From contig JACATO010001762.1 of assembly GCA_018389105.1 (NCBI GenBank), positions 48,085-112,084 on the forward strand: a stretch of DNA of 64,000 bases. Direction: 5' to 3'. Each line of letters opens with the position of its first letter. Position 1 is the stretch's first letter. Source of the DNA: Nautilus pompilius (Eukaryota > Mollusca > Cephalopoda > Nautilida > Nautilidae). The notes under the pieces were generated by a model that was not told the origin of the DNA, did not search any database, and saw only the letters and a program-made list of their open reading frames with translations. The position numbers and the translations under genes were made by a program. Below are positions 1-11,900 of this stretch, piece after piece.

Positions 1-1860
1 TATGGATGTCGATTTCTACATTAGACAAAAGGTCGTCGTATGCACGCCTTGCTTTACATGGAACTTTCGATCTTCTATATTTAATGTCATGTAAATACCG
101 CGCAGATATGGTGGCTTCGGTTCTGTATATCAGTTATTAAAGATGAAGTAAAGACGGGGGGGTTATTCATTGGGATAGTGACAAAAGAACAACAACAAGT
201 AAACACGAAATCCCGTCTATCGCTTCAGCCACTGACTGAGCTAAGACATTTTTCACTCTATCACCGGTTCCAAATGCTCCTTTTGTTGTTGTTGTTGTCT
301 TTCTTTCGCACTCCCTTCGTGTCGACAAACGAGATGACTAAAGGACATAAATGTAAATTAGTTAAGCTTCTACCCAGACCTGGGACAATAGCACCACATC
401 GTAGGAAAATTCGGTTTTCTCTATTAGTCTGAGCGAATGTCATTCGCCTTCTGTGATTCGAGAAATGAAAGATGGAGATGTTGCGGTAAATAAAAGCGTG
501 GACAATATGCAAAACTCTTTATGGCAACGGACCTGAAGCAGGCGTTATTTTAAAATCAAAGATTTACTGATTTCTAACTGCGAACTAAGGAGGAAATTTT
601 GGCAGAACGTTCGTTGCGCACTCATTTGGCTTGTAAGGCTACCATGACAACCGGAGAAGTATAAAGATGCAAACAGACCTCATGACCTACGTCGGATGTA
701 AACGATTTTTTCCTCTTTACTCGCCAGAAGTTGACCCTTAATTCATCCTTCGAAATACATTACTTTCATTTAGCCTTTTCTTCTTTAAAAAAAAAAAAAA
801 GTGTTCCCAATAATATGGAAACTTTCTTTAGTTTGCTTTTGATTCGTGAGATTGAGCCGAATTGGTTCTTAATAGAGGCGGAGATCGATAGTATACAAGG
901 GAGGACGACACTCAATGGCGGGTTTTTATGAGAGACATGCGCTTCAGAAAGTCAGCGAGAACCCAGCCGGTGTTTGAGATCTGTCGGCATCTTCGCTAGT
1001 AATCGTCCCCGAGGGTCTGCGTGACACCGTGGCTACGGAAGGTGCGTTCGGTCTCGAGCGCCGACCGGGACAAAGATCGCGCCCCCGTTCGTGCCCGCGG
1101 ACTGCCGCTAGGAGACGCGCGGACCAGATCTCGATAGGCCGCATCTGTGACTACACGTGGTGGCCAGTAAACCGCTTTATGCTTCCCGGTCCTTCGATCC
1201 TAATCCAGATCTTCCGACAAGGCAATAATCCTGTTCACTTTACCTTTAAGGCTGACGAGCTGGAAGAAATCGTGTCTTTATCACTGGCGCATACCCTAAA
1301 CCTTCGATATACAGCTTCATAAAGAGATTGTCGTCCTCTATCATCACCTTATGCAGGTTTCTTATAAACATCACCAGGTATTAATATTCAAACACCCGAT
1401 CGGTAGTTTCAGTAGTTGACGCTCCTCAAACATTTTTCTCCACTTAGCCTACAGCTGAAAACCCCGAATGCTGTGATGTTTAGACCCTTTTGGAAACGAT
1501 AGGTGTCGTAATAAGTTAGAGAAAGACCCCCCTTCCACCTGTCCCTTTAATGGAATTGTGCGGGAACACTTCAGAACTTTGGGCTGCTCTAAAAACGAAG
1601 TATGTGAGGTGTCCGTTCTGTCGGTGTGTGTACCAGTAACGGAGCCTGGCACACCCCACTCTCCAGACTGATGGGTTGGAACGCGCTCTGGTTTCTTCTG
1701 GTTTTCTACACCAACCAAAAAAATATACCTGTGGGTGGCTACACAGGCGAGGTTTTGCTTTAAAAAAACATAAAAGATCGCCATCACGATACTGAACAGC
1801 TGGCGGCGGCGGAGGGGAGAAGAGGGTGGCTGTATTTCCTATCTTTTGTTTCTTTCGCAG
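1..1860. other. No supported gene; mixed non-coding DNA
   Basis: Short open frames occur on both strands, most densely in the CpG-rich part at about 940-1320. They overlap each other in opposite strands and none shows a recognisable domain. An A-tract lies near 787-800. I see no RNA gene or transposon ends here. The stretch ends at a pyrimidine-rich splice acceptor, described separately. Confidence 0.5.
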
Positions 1861-2023
1861 GTACTTCAATTTCAAAGCAGCTCCACCTGATCCTGCGCCA
1901 CCAAATAGAAAGGAGAGAAAGGGCGCGCGTCATCACGGTTTGTTGAAACAGCTGTCTGCCGCCATGTTTGTTCCGCTAGGGCGACCATTGATGTCCACCC
2001 ACTTAACCTGTTCGTTCTTTATG
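1861..2023 (+). CDS. Candidate internal exon, unknown gene
   Basis: The stretch follows a good 3' splice acceptor (a T/C-rich run ending TTTCTTTCGCAG at 1860). It stays open for about 54 codons and ends at ATG followed by GTGAGC, a reasonable 5' donor. The frame enters in phase 2 and leaves in phase 0. The predicted peptide has a proline-rich start (KAAPPDPAPPNRKERK) and then a basic stretch. I recognise no domain. A GA satellite starts about 25 bases downstream, inside the presumed intron. Chance is a real alternative, because the other frames are only moderately interrupted and no homology supports it. Confidence 0.22.
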
Positions 2024-2049
2024 GTGAGCTGCAGATCGGGTTATTAATT

Positions 2050-2487
2050 TAGAGAGAGAGAGAGAGAGAGAATGAAGATGGATGAGAGAAAGAGAGAAAG
2101 AGAGAGAATGAAGATGGATGAGAGAGAGAGAGATGGATGAGAGAGAGAATGAAGATGGATGAGAGAGAGAGAGAGAGAGAGAGAATGAAGATGGATGAGA
2201 GAGAGAGAATGAAGATGGAAGAGAGAGAGAGAGCGAATGAAGATGGATGAGAGAGAGAGAGAATGAAGATGGATGAGAGAGAGAGAGAGAATCAGAAGAT
2301 GGATGAGAGAGAGAGAGAGAGAATCAGAAATGGATGAGAGAGAGAGAGAGAGAGATGAGAATGAAGATGGATGAGAGAGAGAGAGATTGAGAGAGAGAGA
2401 ATGAAGATGGATGAGAGAGAGAGAGAGAGAGAGAGGAGAGATGAGAATGAGATGGATGAGAGAGATGAGAGAGAGAGAATGAAGATG

Positions 2488-2522
<35 letters not shown>

Positions 2523-2605
2523 AGAGCGAATGAAAATGGATGAGAGAGAGAGAATCAGTAATGGATGAGAGAGAGAGAATGGAGAGAGAGAGAGAGAGAG
2601 AGGCT
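2050..2605. repeat. GA-rich satellite with ATGAAGATGGAT spacer
   Basis: About 550 bases of GA dinucleotide runs are interrupted at irregular intervals by a 12-16-base spacer of the form GAATGAAGATGGATGA. Spacer copies vary (AATCAGAAGATGGATG, AATCAGTAATGGATG) and GA tract lengths differ from copy to copy. Frames through it give only Arg/Glu repeats and are not genes. This GA array lacks the TGACGTCA core seen in the other GA/CT arrays of the window. Confidence 0.95.
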
Positions 2606-3957
2606 AGAGAGATTTCTGGAAAACTTACGGTAAAGTCCCCTTAAATGCGATAGTATACCCCCCCTTAATTGTTGTTGTTGTTGTTGTTTTAATTCAGATT
2701 ACCGTAGCGCAGATAGACGGGAAGCGACCACGGGTGACCCTCTTCGTCTGACTCAATAAGACGCGACTCAACACGTCAGACAGAAGGGGTGACGGCGGAT
2801 GACCGCCCTCCACCGGACTGGATGGGCGCCGCTGCCACTTTTGGCTGTTGTCCGGCGAATTAACTTCACGGCGGAAATTACAGAAAATTTTCTTTATTTT
2901 CTTCTTCTTATTCTTTTTTTTGCCACTCCTCGCGGCAGTGCCGACTGACGGTGATGGCCACTACAAGGGTTTACGACGCTTTATGGCAGGCAAAAAAAAC
3001 AAACAAAAAAAACACGAGCGGGGAAATCGGTGTTCGCGCTATGAAGATCACGTCGAAGGGTTAACGTGGAGCTGGAGATAATCCGGCTGTTTGTGACGGG
3101 GGGGGCGCAATTTCGTTTTTGCAGTGCGAACGGAAACTGTGCCGATAACTACATGTCGTAAAGTGTACTCATAATGCAGACGATACCGAGATCTAAGGGC
3201 TATTAGGGGGCTTTACACCGTTCGTGGAGGGAGCTAAAGATTCGCGCGCAACGCCCCCCCCTACACACAGACAGTTCAAAGACGATTAACCACCCGAGAC
3301 GAGGACCCCCCCCGCCATCCTCCTCCTCCTGCTCCGCAGAGTCTCACAAACGACCAGTGGTTCTTCGGCGGCAGACAGCCCCTTGACCGGCCGTGGAGGC
3401 GCAAAGACGAGCAGAAAGCCGACGACTGCAAGAGTTCGGCTTCTTTCGCCCTAAAAGTGAAGCCTGAATTAAGACGCGATGCGACGAAGAGAGTCTGAAG
3501 ACAACGGAACTCGCAGCGCCGCCCAGTTTGGGGCTCAGCAACAATGCACTTTCCGGGAGCCGGTTTTGTCCGGACCTTCCCTCCCTTTCAGTGGAAAGGG
3601 TGGCCAGGTTGCTGAGCCCAGACCGAACCACAACGGACCTTGCACAGGTTTTTGCTGAACTTAGGCTTGGAAAAGCTTCGCTAGCGGCTGTCTGTGGAAA
3701 CACAGATTACAAAGAATACACGCAGCGCAGGTGCCAAGTTCGGCAGGGATCCCACTCCACAACCCCCTTCGGTGAGTCAGACTTGTCCGTATCCGCTCTG
3801 TCTTCCCTGAGGTGTTCCACTCGTTGGCTTTGGTCTGAGCCCGGCTTCGCCAAAGAATAATGAGTGAGTGCGTTCATTTCTGCTGCAAATTGATCCCTCC
3901 CAAGACAGGGAATTTAAAGGATTTCTCGTAGCGTAAATGATTTCCCCAAGCACAGGC
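2606..3957. other. GC-rich stretch without supported gene
   Basis: It holds a short GTT run (about 2671-2688), G and C homopolymers, and at 3344-3860 long open frames on both strands, as expected from GC-rich sequence. A perfect 12-base inverted repeat (GGGCTCAGCAAC and its complement) occurs at about 3531-3542 and 3609-3620. A GTGAGT donor-like site at 3771 ends the plus-strand open frame, but I find no convincing acceptor, so I do not call an exon. Confidence 0.4.
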
Positions 3958-3999
3958 CTACAAAGATACAGATATCTCGTGAAAAGTATATGATATAAT

Positions 4000-4760
4000 G
4001 AATGATCTTAAGAATGATCCCAGCATCTCGTTTGGTATCCAAATTCTCAGTGACTGCATCTTTGAGTTCATCTGTTTGTGATGCTGTGAGTAGAAGACGA
4101 GCGAAACATGTAGATCCGTGAAAAAATCGACATCTGAACTGATGTTCGGAATTCGCTGCTGTACCTCACCGTGGGCTCCAGCTGCATTATCATACTCCTG
4201 ACCATAACATTTGCGCAGGTCTAGGCCAGCTCTTTCAAGCTGGTTTATTATTTGATTGGTTATTGATACTACCGTCGTGATTGGAATGAAGTCGACAAAT
4301 GACTGTTTCAATTCTACCTCGCGGCCATCGATTAATACATAACGGATCATCTGGCCACATCTGATGTACTGTCAAACATGACGACGGACTGTTTGGCTGC
4401 ATGAGTTCTGTTCATGGCCGATCGCATCAACAACCAAGCTGAACGATGAATTTATTTTGCATTTGTGGAGACGGGTATGACTTGGTTGATGCCAGTTTGA
4501 TTTTGTTTGGTGTTCTCGAATGACTTTGTCGTACTTCCCCCAAAGGCTTTACCAGTTCCAGCACGTTACCCGAGTCGGTGCCATCAGCCACGTCTTTTAC
4601 GTGCCCTCTGAACGAAAGGTTTTGTTTTTCCAGAAACACAACGCACCCATAGTTTCAGCCGAAAATTTCCTTCCACTATCCAGCATCTTTATCCATTTGT
4701 TGTTGTTGAAGTTCTTTGTCTGTCAACTCGGATATAGAGTCTTTCTGTTGATCGAAAGCG
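4000..4760 (-). pseudogene. hAT-type transposase relic (DUF4371 / ZMYM1-like)
   Basis: Read on the minus strand, fragments follow the order of the DUF4371 domain found in ZMYM1-like hAT transposases. First comes a run like LTDKELQQQQMDKDAG, then FLEKQNLSFRGH (family usually has FLASRNLALRGH), then a segment ending in SPQMQNKFIVQLG, then FDSTSDVA and RYVLIDGREVELKQSFVDFIPI. After that comes GLDLRKCYGQEYDNAAGAHG, which corresponds to the family's catalytic-region signature G-Q-x-YDNA. It ends with NLDTKRDAG in a shifted frame. Frames change at least twice and stops interrupt the N-terminal part, so the copy is dead. The BED/TTF-type zinc finger and the C-terminal dimerisation region are not visible. 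I could not find terminal inverted repeats. Confidence 0.75.
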
Positions 4761-5957
4761 CAGACATGAGCAGAACCAACGCGAGGTTCCAAAGACGCAT
4801 AAAAGATTCTGCACTAGAAGCAGTGAAAAGTTTCTCTTAACGGAGAAAATAACAATCAGGATCTAAACAGCTTTTTTTCACGATTTTTCAGCATTCTGAC
4901 GGACCAATCTTTTTTCATAGACCGATTCTCATTGTCAAGAGGAAGTGGTCCATCCCGGTTCTGTAGGGCTGCGGAGCCACGCTAGGCCCATTCCTTAGGC
5001 AATCATTCATCATGTGGAGTCGGTTGCTCGCATCACAAAAAAAGCGATCGGGTTAGGTCCATCGCCTCCCTCATTCTGAACATTCATGTTGCAGACACTG
5101 GAAATCTTAAAGTCTATCTTGCTTCTAGTTGCATCTACAGTCTCAACGACTGATGGGTATGAATGTGGAGTCACATCTGTTGCCTGATCTATGTCCTTAA
5201 CCGAACCGACAGATACCAAAAATCGTACAAAAACGAACCGCATCTCGCTCATCTGCATTTTCCCTTTCTCTCCTTTGGCGTCCGTAACCAGAGCCACGAT
5301 AACGAGATCTTTTATCTTGCGCTGCCATCGTTCTCTCAGCCTGTCTTAAGAAAAAAAAAAAAACAAACCCTTTTTTTCTAATAATGACAAGACAAAATAA
5401 ACTATTTGGAGAATTAGTCTTGATCGGTGAAGATTCTGGCAACATTTTAATTGGCCATTATAGATCAGGAGCAAGGCTGAGCTGTAAAATTAGGTTAGGG
5501 ATGTCGGCGCTAAGATTCTGACTCATTCAGGAGTTATATGCAGCAAACTCAATGAACTCGAATACTTTCATTTAACACAAATATTCGAATTTCACAAACT
5601 TGTCAGCCAAACAGACAAAATCCCTTCGTGATGTGCTAAAGACGATACCTTTACTCTTATCCGGACGTATAAGTAAGTATACATGGAATTATTTTTAGAT
5701 AGGTTATTTCTATTTTCACCAGTAAATATATGGAAGCTTTTTTTTTTTTAAATCTTTTATAGAACTCGCATAATTATGCCGTTTCTCCGTGGCTTGAACT
5801 CGGGGCTGCTTCGCGCGCGACCCCTGACCGACCGGTTCGACACTCACGATTTCAAACTTCAGAAAACACGTGCGATTGCGCAACTTTCTCCATTTTTGCC
5901 GAAAACCGTGGTGCTGCGATTACCTCTGACAAGTGCTGCCACCTCTGCGCCTCCTAG
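4761..5957. other. No supported gene
   Basis: This may include the upstream remainder of the minus-strand hAT relic, but I cannot align it. The minus-strand open frame at 5010-5297 (95 codons) shows no recognised motif. Poly-A at 5349-5362 and poly-T at 5739-5750 are the only simple repeats. Confidence 0.35.
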
Positions 5958-6047
5958 GGTCTGAAACCCCATCTCCAACAGGGGGAGATTATTCAACTTT
6001 GGCACGGAAGAACGAGAAGAAACAGTACTGCGTGATGTTGGTGAAAG
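5958..6047 (+). CDS. Candidate internal exon, 90 nt, phase 1-1
   Basis: The stretch is bounded by a pyrimidine-rich acceptor (CCACCTCTGCGCCTCCTAG ending at 5957) and a strong donor (GTGAAAG followed by GTAAGA at 6048). It is exactly 90 nt and open in the frame that enters and leaves in phase 1. Its residues include GGDYSTLARKNEKKQYCV, a natural-looking mix of charged, aromatic and small residues. No domain is recognised. Its phase-1 end would be compatible with the candidate exon near 8.19 kb if the later of the two possible acceptors there is used. No homology backs the call. Confidence 0.33.
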
Positions 6048-7054
6048 GTAAGAGAATCGATCGAACTCGGAATCTCCACAGGAGGCCCGGCCATCCACTA
6101 TCTACTTCTGGTGAAGTATTTCAAAACTTATTGGAATACATTACTACAAAAATTTGTAGCTTTAAAAGATTATTACACATAAAATAAAATTAGTTTTTAA
6201 ATTGGAAATTAGCCACGATACATCGAAAATGGCTCAAAGCCACACCATTATCATATAATTCCTCAATATTATAATTCATGTGTGCCTCTGTGAAGAACGT
6301 CAGAAGCATACAGGTTGACGGTATACATTATCTTTATAACTATGAATGATATTTTTCATAAAATAAATAATGAAAATAACGATACTTTTTAATGTACCAA
6401 TTGCTTATCCTCTACAAACCAATTTTCGCATTTCTTTTTGAAAAATCCTTTAATGTATGAAGTTAAATCAAATTAAGATTAATTAATTAAATGTAAATAA
6501 TGCAAAAGTAGGTTGGTTCTCTCCCCTTTCCCGTTTTAGCGGGTCGGAATAAAGGCGGAATCATACCCTCTGCTGGTTAGATTTTGTTGGGTTAAGGAAT
6601 TCCTTTGTAACGTGCTCTTTCGCATCATCCCATTAAAAAAAATGAAGGAAAAAAAGATTTCAAAGCAAATCAGCTTCTGGATTCTAGTGATAGAGGAATG
6701 GCATGTTTCCGACATCTTTCGGAACGTTTCTTATTGTGTGTATTTTCCCGCTCACAGAGTCTTTTAAAAAACAGAACCAAGAACGTAGGCTAGTTCCGTA
6801 ACCCTTTAAGCTTTAGGTTTAGTTAAGGATAACCTGCTATCTGCCTTTCTTGTGAGGAAGGGGAGATTCCTGGAGAGAAGGACAATGGATGCTGCAAAAA
6901 TCAGAGTGGTGATCATGGCGAAAATGCTTCTCATTTGTGGGATATTCTCGCGAGCGAACGAACATAAAATATGGATAGCAGCCATGTTGAATACTAACAA
7001 TTCGGTCTCCCCCCCATTCTGCATGGATATTAAGGCGATCTCGAGACCCAGGGA

Positions 7055-7062
7055 TATATAAA
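7055..7062 (+). promoter_or_regulatory. TATA-like box
   Basis: TATATAAA is followed by GGGCTC, with a CpG-containing stretch (TTCACGCGCGCGTTCC) about 30-45 bases downstream, where a start site could lie. No gene is assigned downstream and TATA-like strings are common in AT-rich DNA, so this is only a weak candidate. Confidence 0.15.
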
Positions 7063-7357
7063 GGGCTCTTGTGTGTAACAACCGGAGAGTTCACGCGCGC
7101 GTTCCATTAACAACTACGCAGAAACACGTACAAGTATAGATAATCAAAGAGTGGGGGGGGGGAGGAGAATCAAGAAAAACAACGGCATTATCCAAATTCT
7201 TAATTCAACCAAATTTTCTCGTCAAAATTTATCAAGAAATGAAAATGTTACTTTGCTTTCAATTTCCACGCTGCCATTGAGCGAACTGAAACCTCGCCGA
7301 CATTATTCAGCCGCATTTTAATGTGATAAAACTAGTAAATGTTTGCTTATTGAAAAC

Positions 7358-7359
<2 letters not shown>

Positions 7360-7417
<58 letters not shown>
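7360..7417. repeat. (TTA)n microsatellite
   Basis: About 19 near-perfect TTA/ATT units. Similar arrays recur at about 17.56, 22.34, 25.48, 44.72 and 58.41 kb in both orientations. Confidence 0.97.
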
Positions 7418-7419
<2 letters not shown>

Positions 7420-8182
7420 CCTGATTGTTTGTCAATAAATGTAACTTTTCATGTGTGCGAAATCAAATTCGCCTCGTCGTGAGCGAATAAGTCGCCCGGC
7501 TCTGCTCTGCTCTTGCATTTGGCAGCGATGTAACAGCCCGTCTTCCGACAATTTCCGGTGACAAAGCGCTGTAACCATCGCGGGATCCTTTTGATGTTGA
7601 TGCAGCGTATAACCGATATAATATGAAATTACAACGCTTTTTAACAAACAACAAAAAAAAAAAGGAATACCCCCCACCTCCTCTGGCCTTTTCGAGGAGC
7701 CATGAGGAATATGGAGGAAGGGATAATGTAAATGATAGTCTGGCTGTAAGAGGAAGATCGTAAGCGCTAGTAATTAACAGTCTTATTATTATCACTACCA
7801 TTATCATTTCTATTCGTTTTTTCTCGTGCTCAATTTTAGCTTAGAAAACCTGGAGTTAGCTTCCAATGCTAAATGAATAATTATATTATTCCTTGACGGT
7901 GTACCGATATTAGTAATAGCTGCAGACCATTGACTTCAGTTGATGTCTTGGCCGCCATCTTTAATAACTTACTCGATTAGCTCCATTGTCAGGGCAAAAT
8001 ACTCCCTGTCCAGCACAGTCTCTGCACTTGTGATTTGCTGTGCAATACCGACAGTAACTAAATTATGACATTACGTCTTTTTCTTTCTTTTCTTAAAAAA
8101 AAATGTAGTACGTTGTTTTTTAATTGTTAATAAACGTCTGGTTTCTATATATTTATTATTTGTTTAATGACAAGGCATTCAG

Positions 8183-8288
8183 TTCGTAGACCAGGACGGC
8201 CGACAAAAAATGGGCAACAGAGCGGGGGACCCAGATTCGTACGACGTAGCCCCCCCGCTAGACTGTGACTTAACCAGCCCAGACGTAG
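8183..8288 (+). CDS. Candidate exon with strong donor
   Basis: An open frame runs from just after ATTCAG (8182) to a strong donor, GACGTAG followed by GTGAGT at 8289. It encodes an acidic peptide containing FVDQDGRQKMGNRAG and later YDVAPPLDCDLTSPDV. Two acceptors are possible: CAG at 8182 (phase 0) or GTAG at 8189 (phase 1). The second fits the phase of the 90-nt exon candidate at 5958-6047. It ends in phase 1. Alternatively the ATG at 8210, preceded by a run of A, could start translation. The family is not recognised, but composition and splice signals make this one of the better exon candidates. Confidence 0.35.
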
Positions 8289-8467
8289 GTGAGTTGCTGT
8301 CTGCCGTAACCCTTCAACGATCACAAATTTCTTTCGATTTACTTCAGTGGATTTTTAAAAAAAAAATTTTTCCTTCGTCTGAACAGCATCACGGGGAAGA
8401 AGAGAGTAACCAATCGGCACAGATGTAGCAATTTTACTCCGTCATCTCTCCCCCTCCTCAAAGCTGA

Positions 8468-8502
<35 letters not shown>

Positions 8503-8522
8503 CTGACATCATCATCATCATC

Positions 8523-8571
<49 letters not shown>

Positions 8572-8671
8572 TGACATCATCTATCTATCTCTCTGCTGAC
8601 ATCATCATCATCTCTCTCTCTCTCTCTCTCCGTATGACATCATCTATCTATCTCTCTGCTGACATCATCAT

Positions 8672-8707
<36 letters not shown>

Positions 8708-8735
8708 CGTACTGAATCCTCATCATCACATCATC

Positions 8736-8778
<43 letters not shown>
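8468..8778. repeat. CT satellite with GTACTGACATCATC core
   Basis: CT dinucleotide runs alternate with blocks such as GTACTGACATCATC, CTGCTGACATCATCATC and ATCTATCTATCTCTCTGC. It is the same composite family as the arrays near 18.3, 25.9, 28.2, 41.0, 54.1 and 63.4 kb. Here the core is TGACATCA, one base away from the TGACGTCA palindrome and consistent with CpG decay. Open frames through it are Ser/Leu repeats and are not genes. Confidence 0.95.
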
Positions 8779-8958
8779 ACAAATGCTTGCTGTATACATC
8801 ATTTTATTGTATTGGTGCCAAGATAAACTGTCAGCTGAACCTTTGACAATAAATCGAATGCAACTTAAACCGAGACATCAGGTCAGAATGCAGAGGATAA
8901 GCTGAGTGTGTAGTCCTCATATGTAAAATTTGGATTCGTATAAATTATAAATTCATTT

Positions 8959-8963
<5 letters not shown>

Positions 8964-8997
<34 letters not shown>
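8964..8997. repeat. (CA)n microsatellite
   Basis: Perfect CA run followed by CGTG. Similar CA/TG runs occur near 18090, 23183, 23536, 25086, 26721, 58699 and 61565. Confidence 0.97.
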
Positions 8998-8999
<2 letters not shown>

Positions 9000-11900
9000 T
9001 AGAAAGAGAGAGAAAGGGCGATTACTGATGGGGAAGAAAAGAGGCAGACGGTTGCAAATGGTAAAGTCCTACGTTTTCGACTGGTGAGCAGTCGGATGGA
9101 AAGCAGATGCATGAAGTAGAAAGAGTTTGATCGATCGTAAATTAAAAGGCAAGTACGTCGAAAAGGAAAGTTGTTATTTTGTTTTTCCAGACGGTGACAG
9201 GTGCGAGAGATGAGCGCTTGAAAGAGTAAAAAAACAGAAAAGGAAAAGCTGGTTAATTAACAAAACAAAACGTTGTGGAGCTCATTCAAAATGTTCGATA
9301 GAAAGAGAGAGAAGGAAAAAATCAAGTGAAAATATAAAGAAATGTTTTAAAATGGAAACAAATGATAGAGTGCAGTGACAGTCAGGGGACAGTGAAATGG
9401 AGAGAGAGAGAGAGAGAAATTAATGGCGCTTGCTAATTTTTCGTTAATATTCACGTTCGCATTTCATGTCAAATTTGACAGATTACAGACGCCAAGCTGT
9501 TGCTCTGACACACCGAGTGTTGACATATAAATAGCTACATTAACGTTCTCATCGCTTCCATTAATACTTCCTGCTCATCCTAGACGATCTTTGCTCCGTG
9601 TAAGCACACAGTCGGCTAAGCAGAGGAGACCCTGCGCGAATTGTCTACCTTGATATTGCTTATTAGATTAGCATTTTATTGTACCTATTTATTTGTTTAT
9701 TTGCTTGTTTTTTTTTTTTTTCATGGAAAGCTGGTAGCCAAATAAGGTCAGACCAGTGTCACGGAGTTATGTTTAGTACGGAGATCACGACGCCGCCACT
9801 GACTGAAAACGTGAATTAAAGCCAGATAACTCCAGTTACTTCACATCACTGTAATATTTGAATTATTAGTGTGTTTGAATTAAAACCTTTACAAATGAGA
9901 ACTATATTTTCAAATTTATTTTGTATTTTGTTGTTTCAAATCTTTATACAATTCAATTCTATGCTCACGTTTTGTTATAAGGTGCTTCAAATTTTTTCTT
10001 TTATTTTCTTTTCATTCAACCAAAATAAATAGCTTTTCTAAAGCTATTTACAAACGAGCGCCCGCGATTATCTTTCTTAGTAAACCTTCCCACCGCTAGG
10101 ACATTAATAAAAGTAACTGCCAGACACGAACTGCGGTGAATTCATAACCCTGACTCCAGCGAAGACTATACGAAACTAATATGAAAACTCTACTGTAATT
10201 TATTCGAACCTAAACAATTTATTTTTCGCAAGCCGGTTCATGTTCATTTTGTTGTTTTTCTGAATACTATTGACAATAAGCATGATAAATACAAAGTTCG
10301 CTTATCTCTACTTGTTCTTTTTTTAATTAGTCGGTTACTGATTTTCATCTAATAAGAGCAGAGTTTTTACTCTATGAAAATAGATAATGTAAATGATGTT
10401 TAATTCCACTTTTTTATACGAAGAAAATAATTGCCAATCTATCAGGAAAATTTACCGACGTATAGCTAATTTGATATATGTGTCGGCGTCTATTGAGAAT
10501 GTCGAGGTGAATACCACCTAAGATGGAGTCAGCGTTGTCAGTTTCGTATACAGGAAATTGCACGTGCGCACGCACACACAGAGACAGACAGACAGACAGA
10601 CAGGGACAGAGATTTATTTCATCATTCATAAAAAAAAAAAAACAGATTTGTATTTCGTAAAGTTAACAAACAGAAAATAATCTATTTATTTTAATGGCAT
10701 TGGTTGGCTTTTTTCATCCTTTGTAATCAAAATATTGCAGAAGTTTGTGAACACAAAATGGAATGTTTATAATTGGACTTTGGTTTAAAACTTTCAAACA
10801 GTTGTGGGCTACTTAAAGGGCAAACCCCCAGTCACATTAATCTGGTTCAAATTTAATTCGCTCTTTTTAAATTAGTGAAATAAGTGATTAGTTGTAGTAT
10901 TTATAAACATGTGTAAACGGCACATTCTTCTTCTACTGGATTACTTGCTCATAAAAGAGTCTGTGTTTTAATAGATGTTAGCTGATTTGTTAATAAATAT
11001 TTAATTTCTTCAGATCATTTTCTTAGTGTCGAATGATTAAATTTAAAAGCAAAACCAAGATCAGTCATCAAGGATGAAGCTAGGATAACTTATGTAAAAT
11101 TAACAAATTTAAAATTTACTTGATATTTACAATACATTTACTTACTGTTTTATATTTAATCTCGAGTAAATAACATACACATATGGTCCTTTAGATAATT
11201 GTAGCTGTTTACAGCATACAGGAGTCCTTTAAAAGTAAATTAATGAATGAAAAAAATTATTTTTTTTTTTTAAAAAAAAGGAAATTACACTTATTGACGA
11301 CATATCTCACTAAACATTTTAATCAGGTCAGATCAAACTGAAATACGCGAAGGCTTTATGGTTGAAATTTGAAGCAGAAAATAAGTTAAATTAATTAATG
11401 TATAAATAGGGGAGACTTTTACACAGTAATTTAAAACTGCCTTGAGTCTTGCTACCTCAATCATTAATTTAAAAAATATATGAAATCTTGTGTGAAAATT
11501 CCAAAGTAAGCTTATCATAACGATATGTATTGCCGTGTATATCTTCTTTAACGGCCATATGCTTACATATGTAGGCAACTACACCAATGCACTGAGTAAT
11601 CGATTGTATGCTACATGAGCTATTTTACTGTTGAGAGAGTTAAAAAAAAAAACAACAGCTATGTCTCAATGTTTCAGTAAATATTGTGAGGTAATTTATG
11701 ATTAAATATCATGAAATGCCATGTTAAAGATGAAGTTTATTTAACTTTACTTATTAGCCGTCTAAGAGAGTAAGTCCGGTAGATGTAAACAAGTTTGCCG
11801 ATAGTCGGCGTGCGTGCAGATGGCAGCAGCATTTTACATCCAGATAACATCCTACGAATATAGTCGATGTAAGCTAATGTTATGAATCTTTTAAAAAAAG

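Larger units (their letters stand above)
6048..8182. other. AT-rich presumed intron or intergenic DNA
   Basis: Much of 6120-6530 is AT-rich without open frames. At 6806-7094 three frames on two strands are open together, and none has a recognisable product. A TTA microsatellite lies at 7360-7417. A TATA-like box is listed separately. Nothing else can be supported. Confidence 0.4.

Noticed and set aside
1250..1400. Minus-strand open frames of about 26 and 43 codons near a GTAAAG donor
   Set aside because: Two different frames look equally natural, the lengths are within chance, and no acceptor is clear.
3344..3860. 119-codon minus and 110-codon plus frames
   Set aside because: They overlap on opposite strands in GC-rich DNA, share no known motif, and only a donor-like GTGAGT at 3771 could be found without a matching acceptor.
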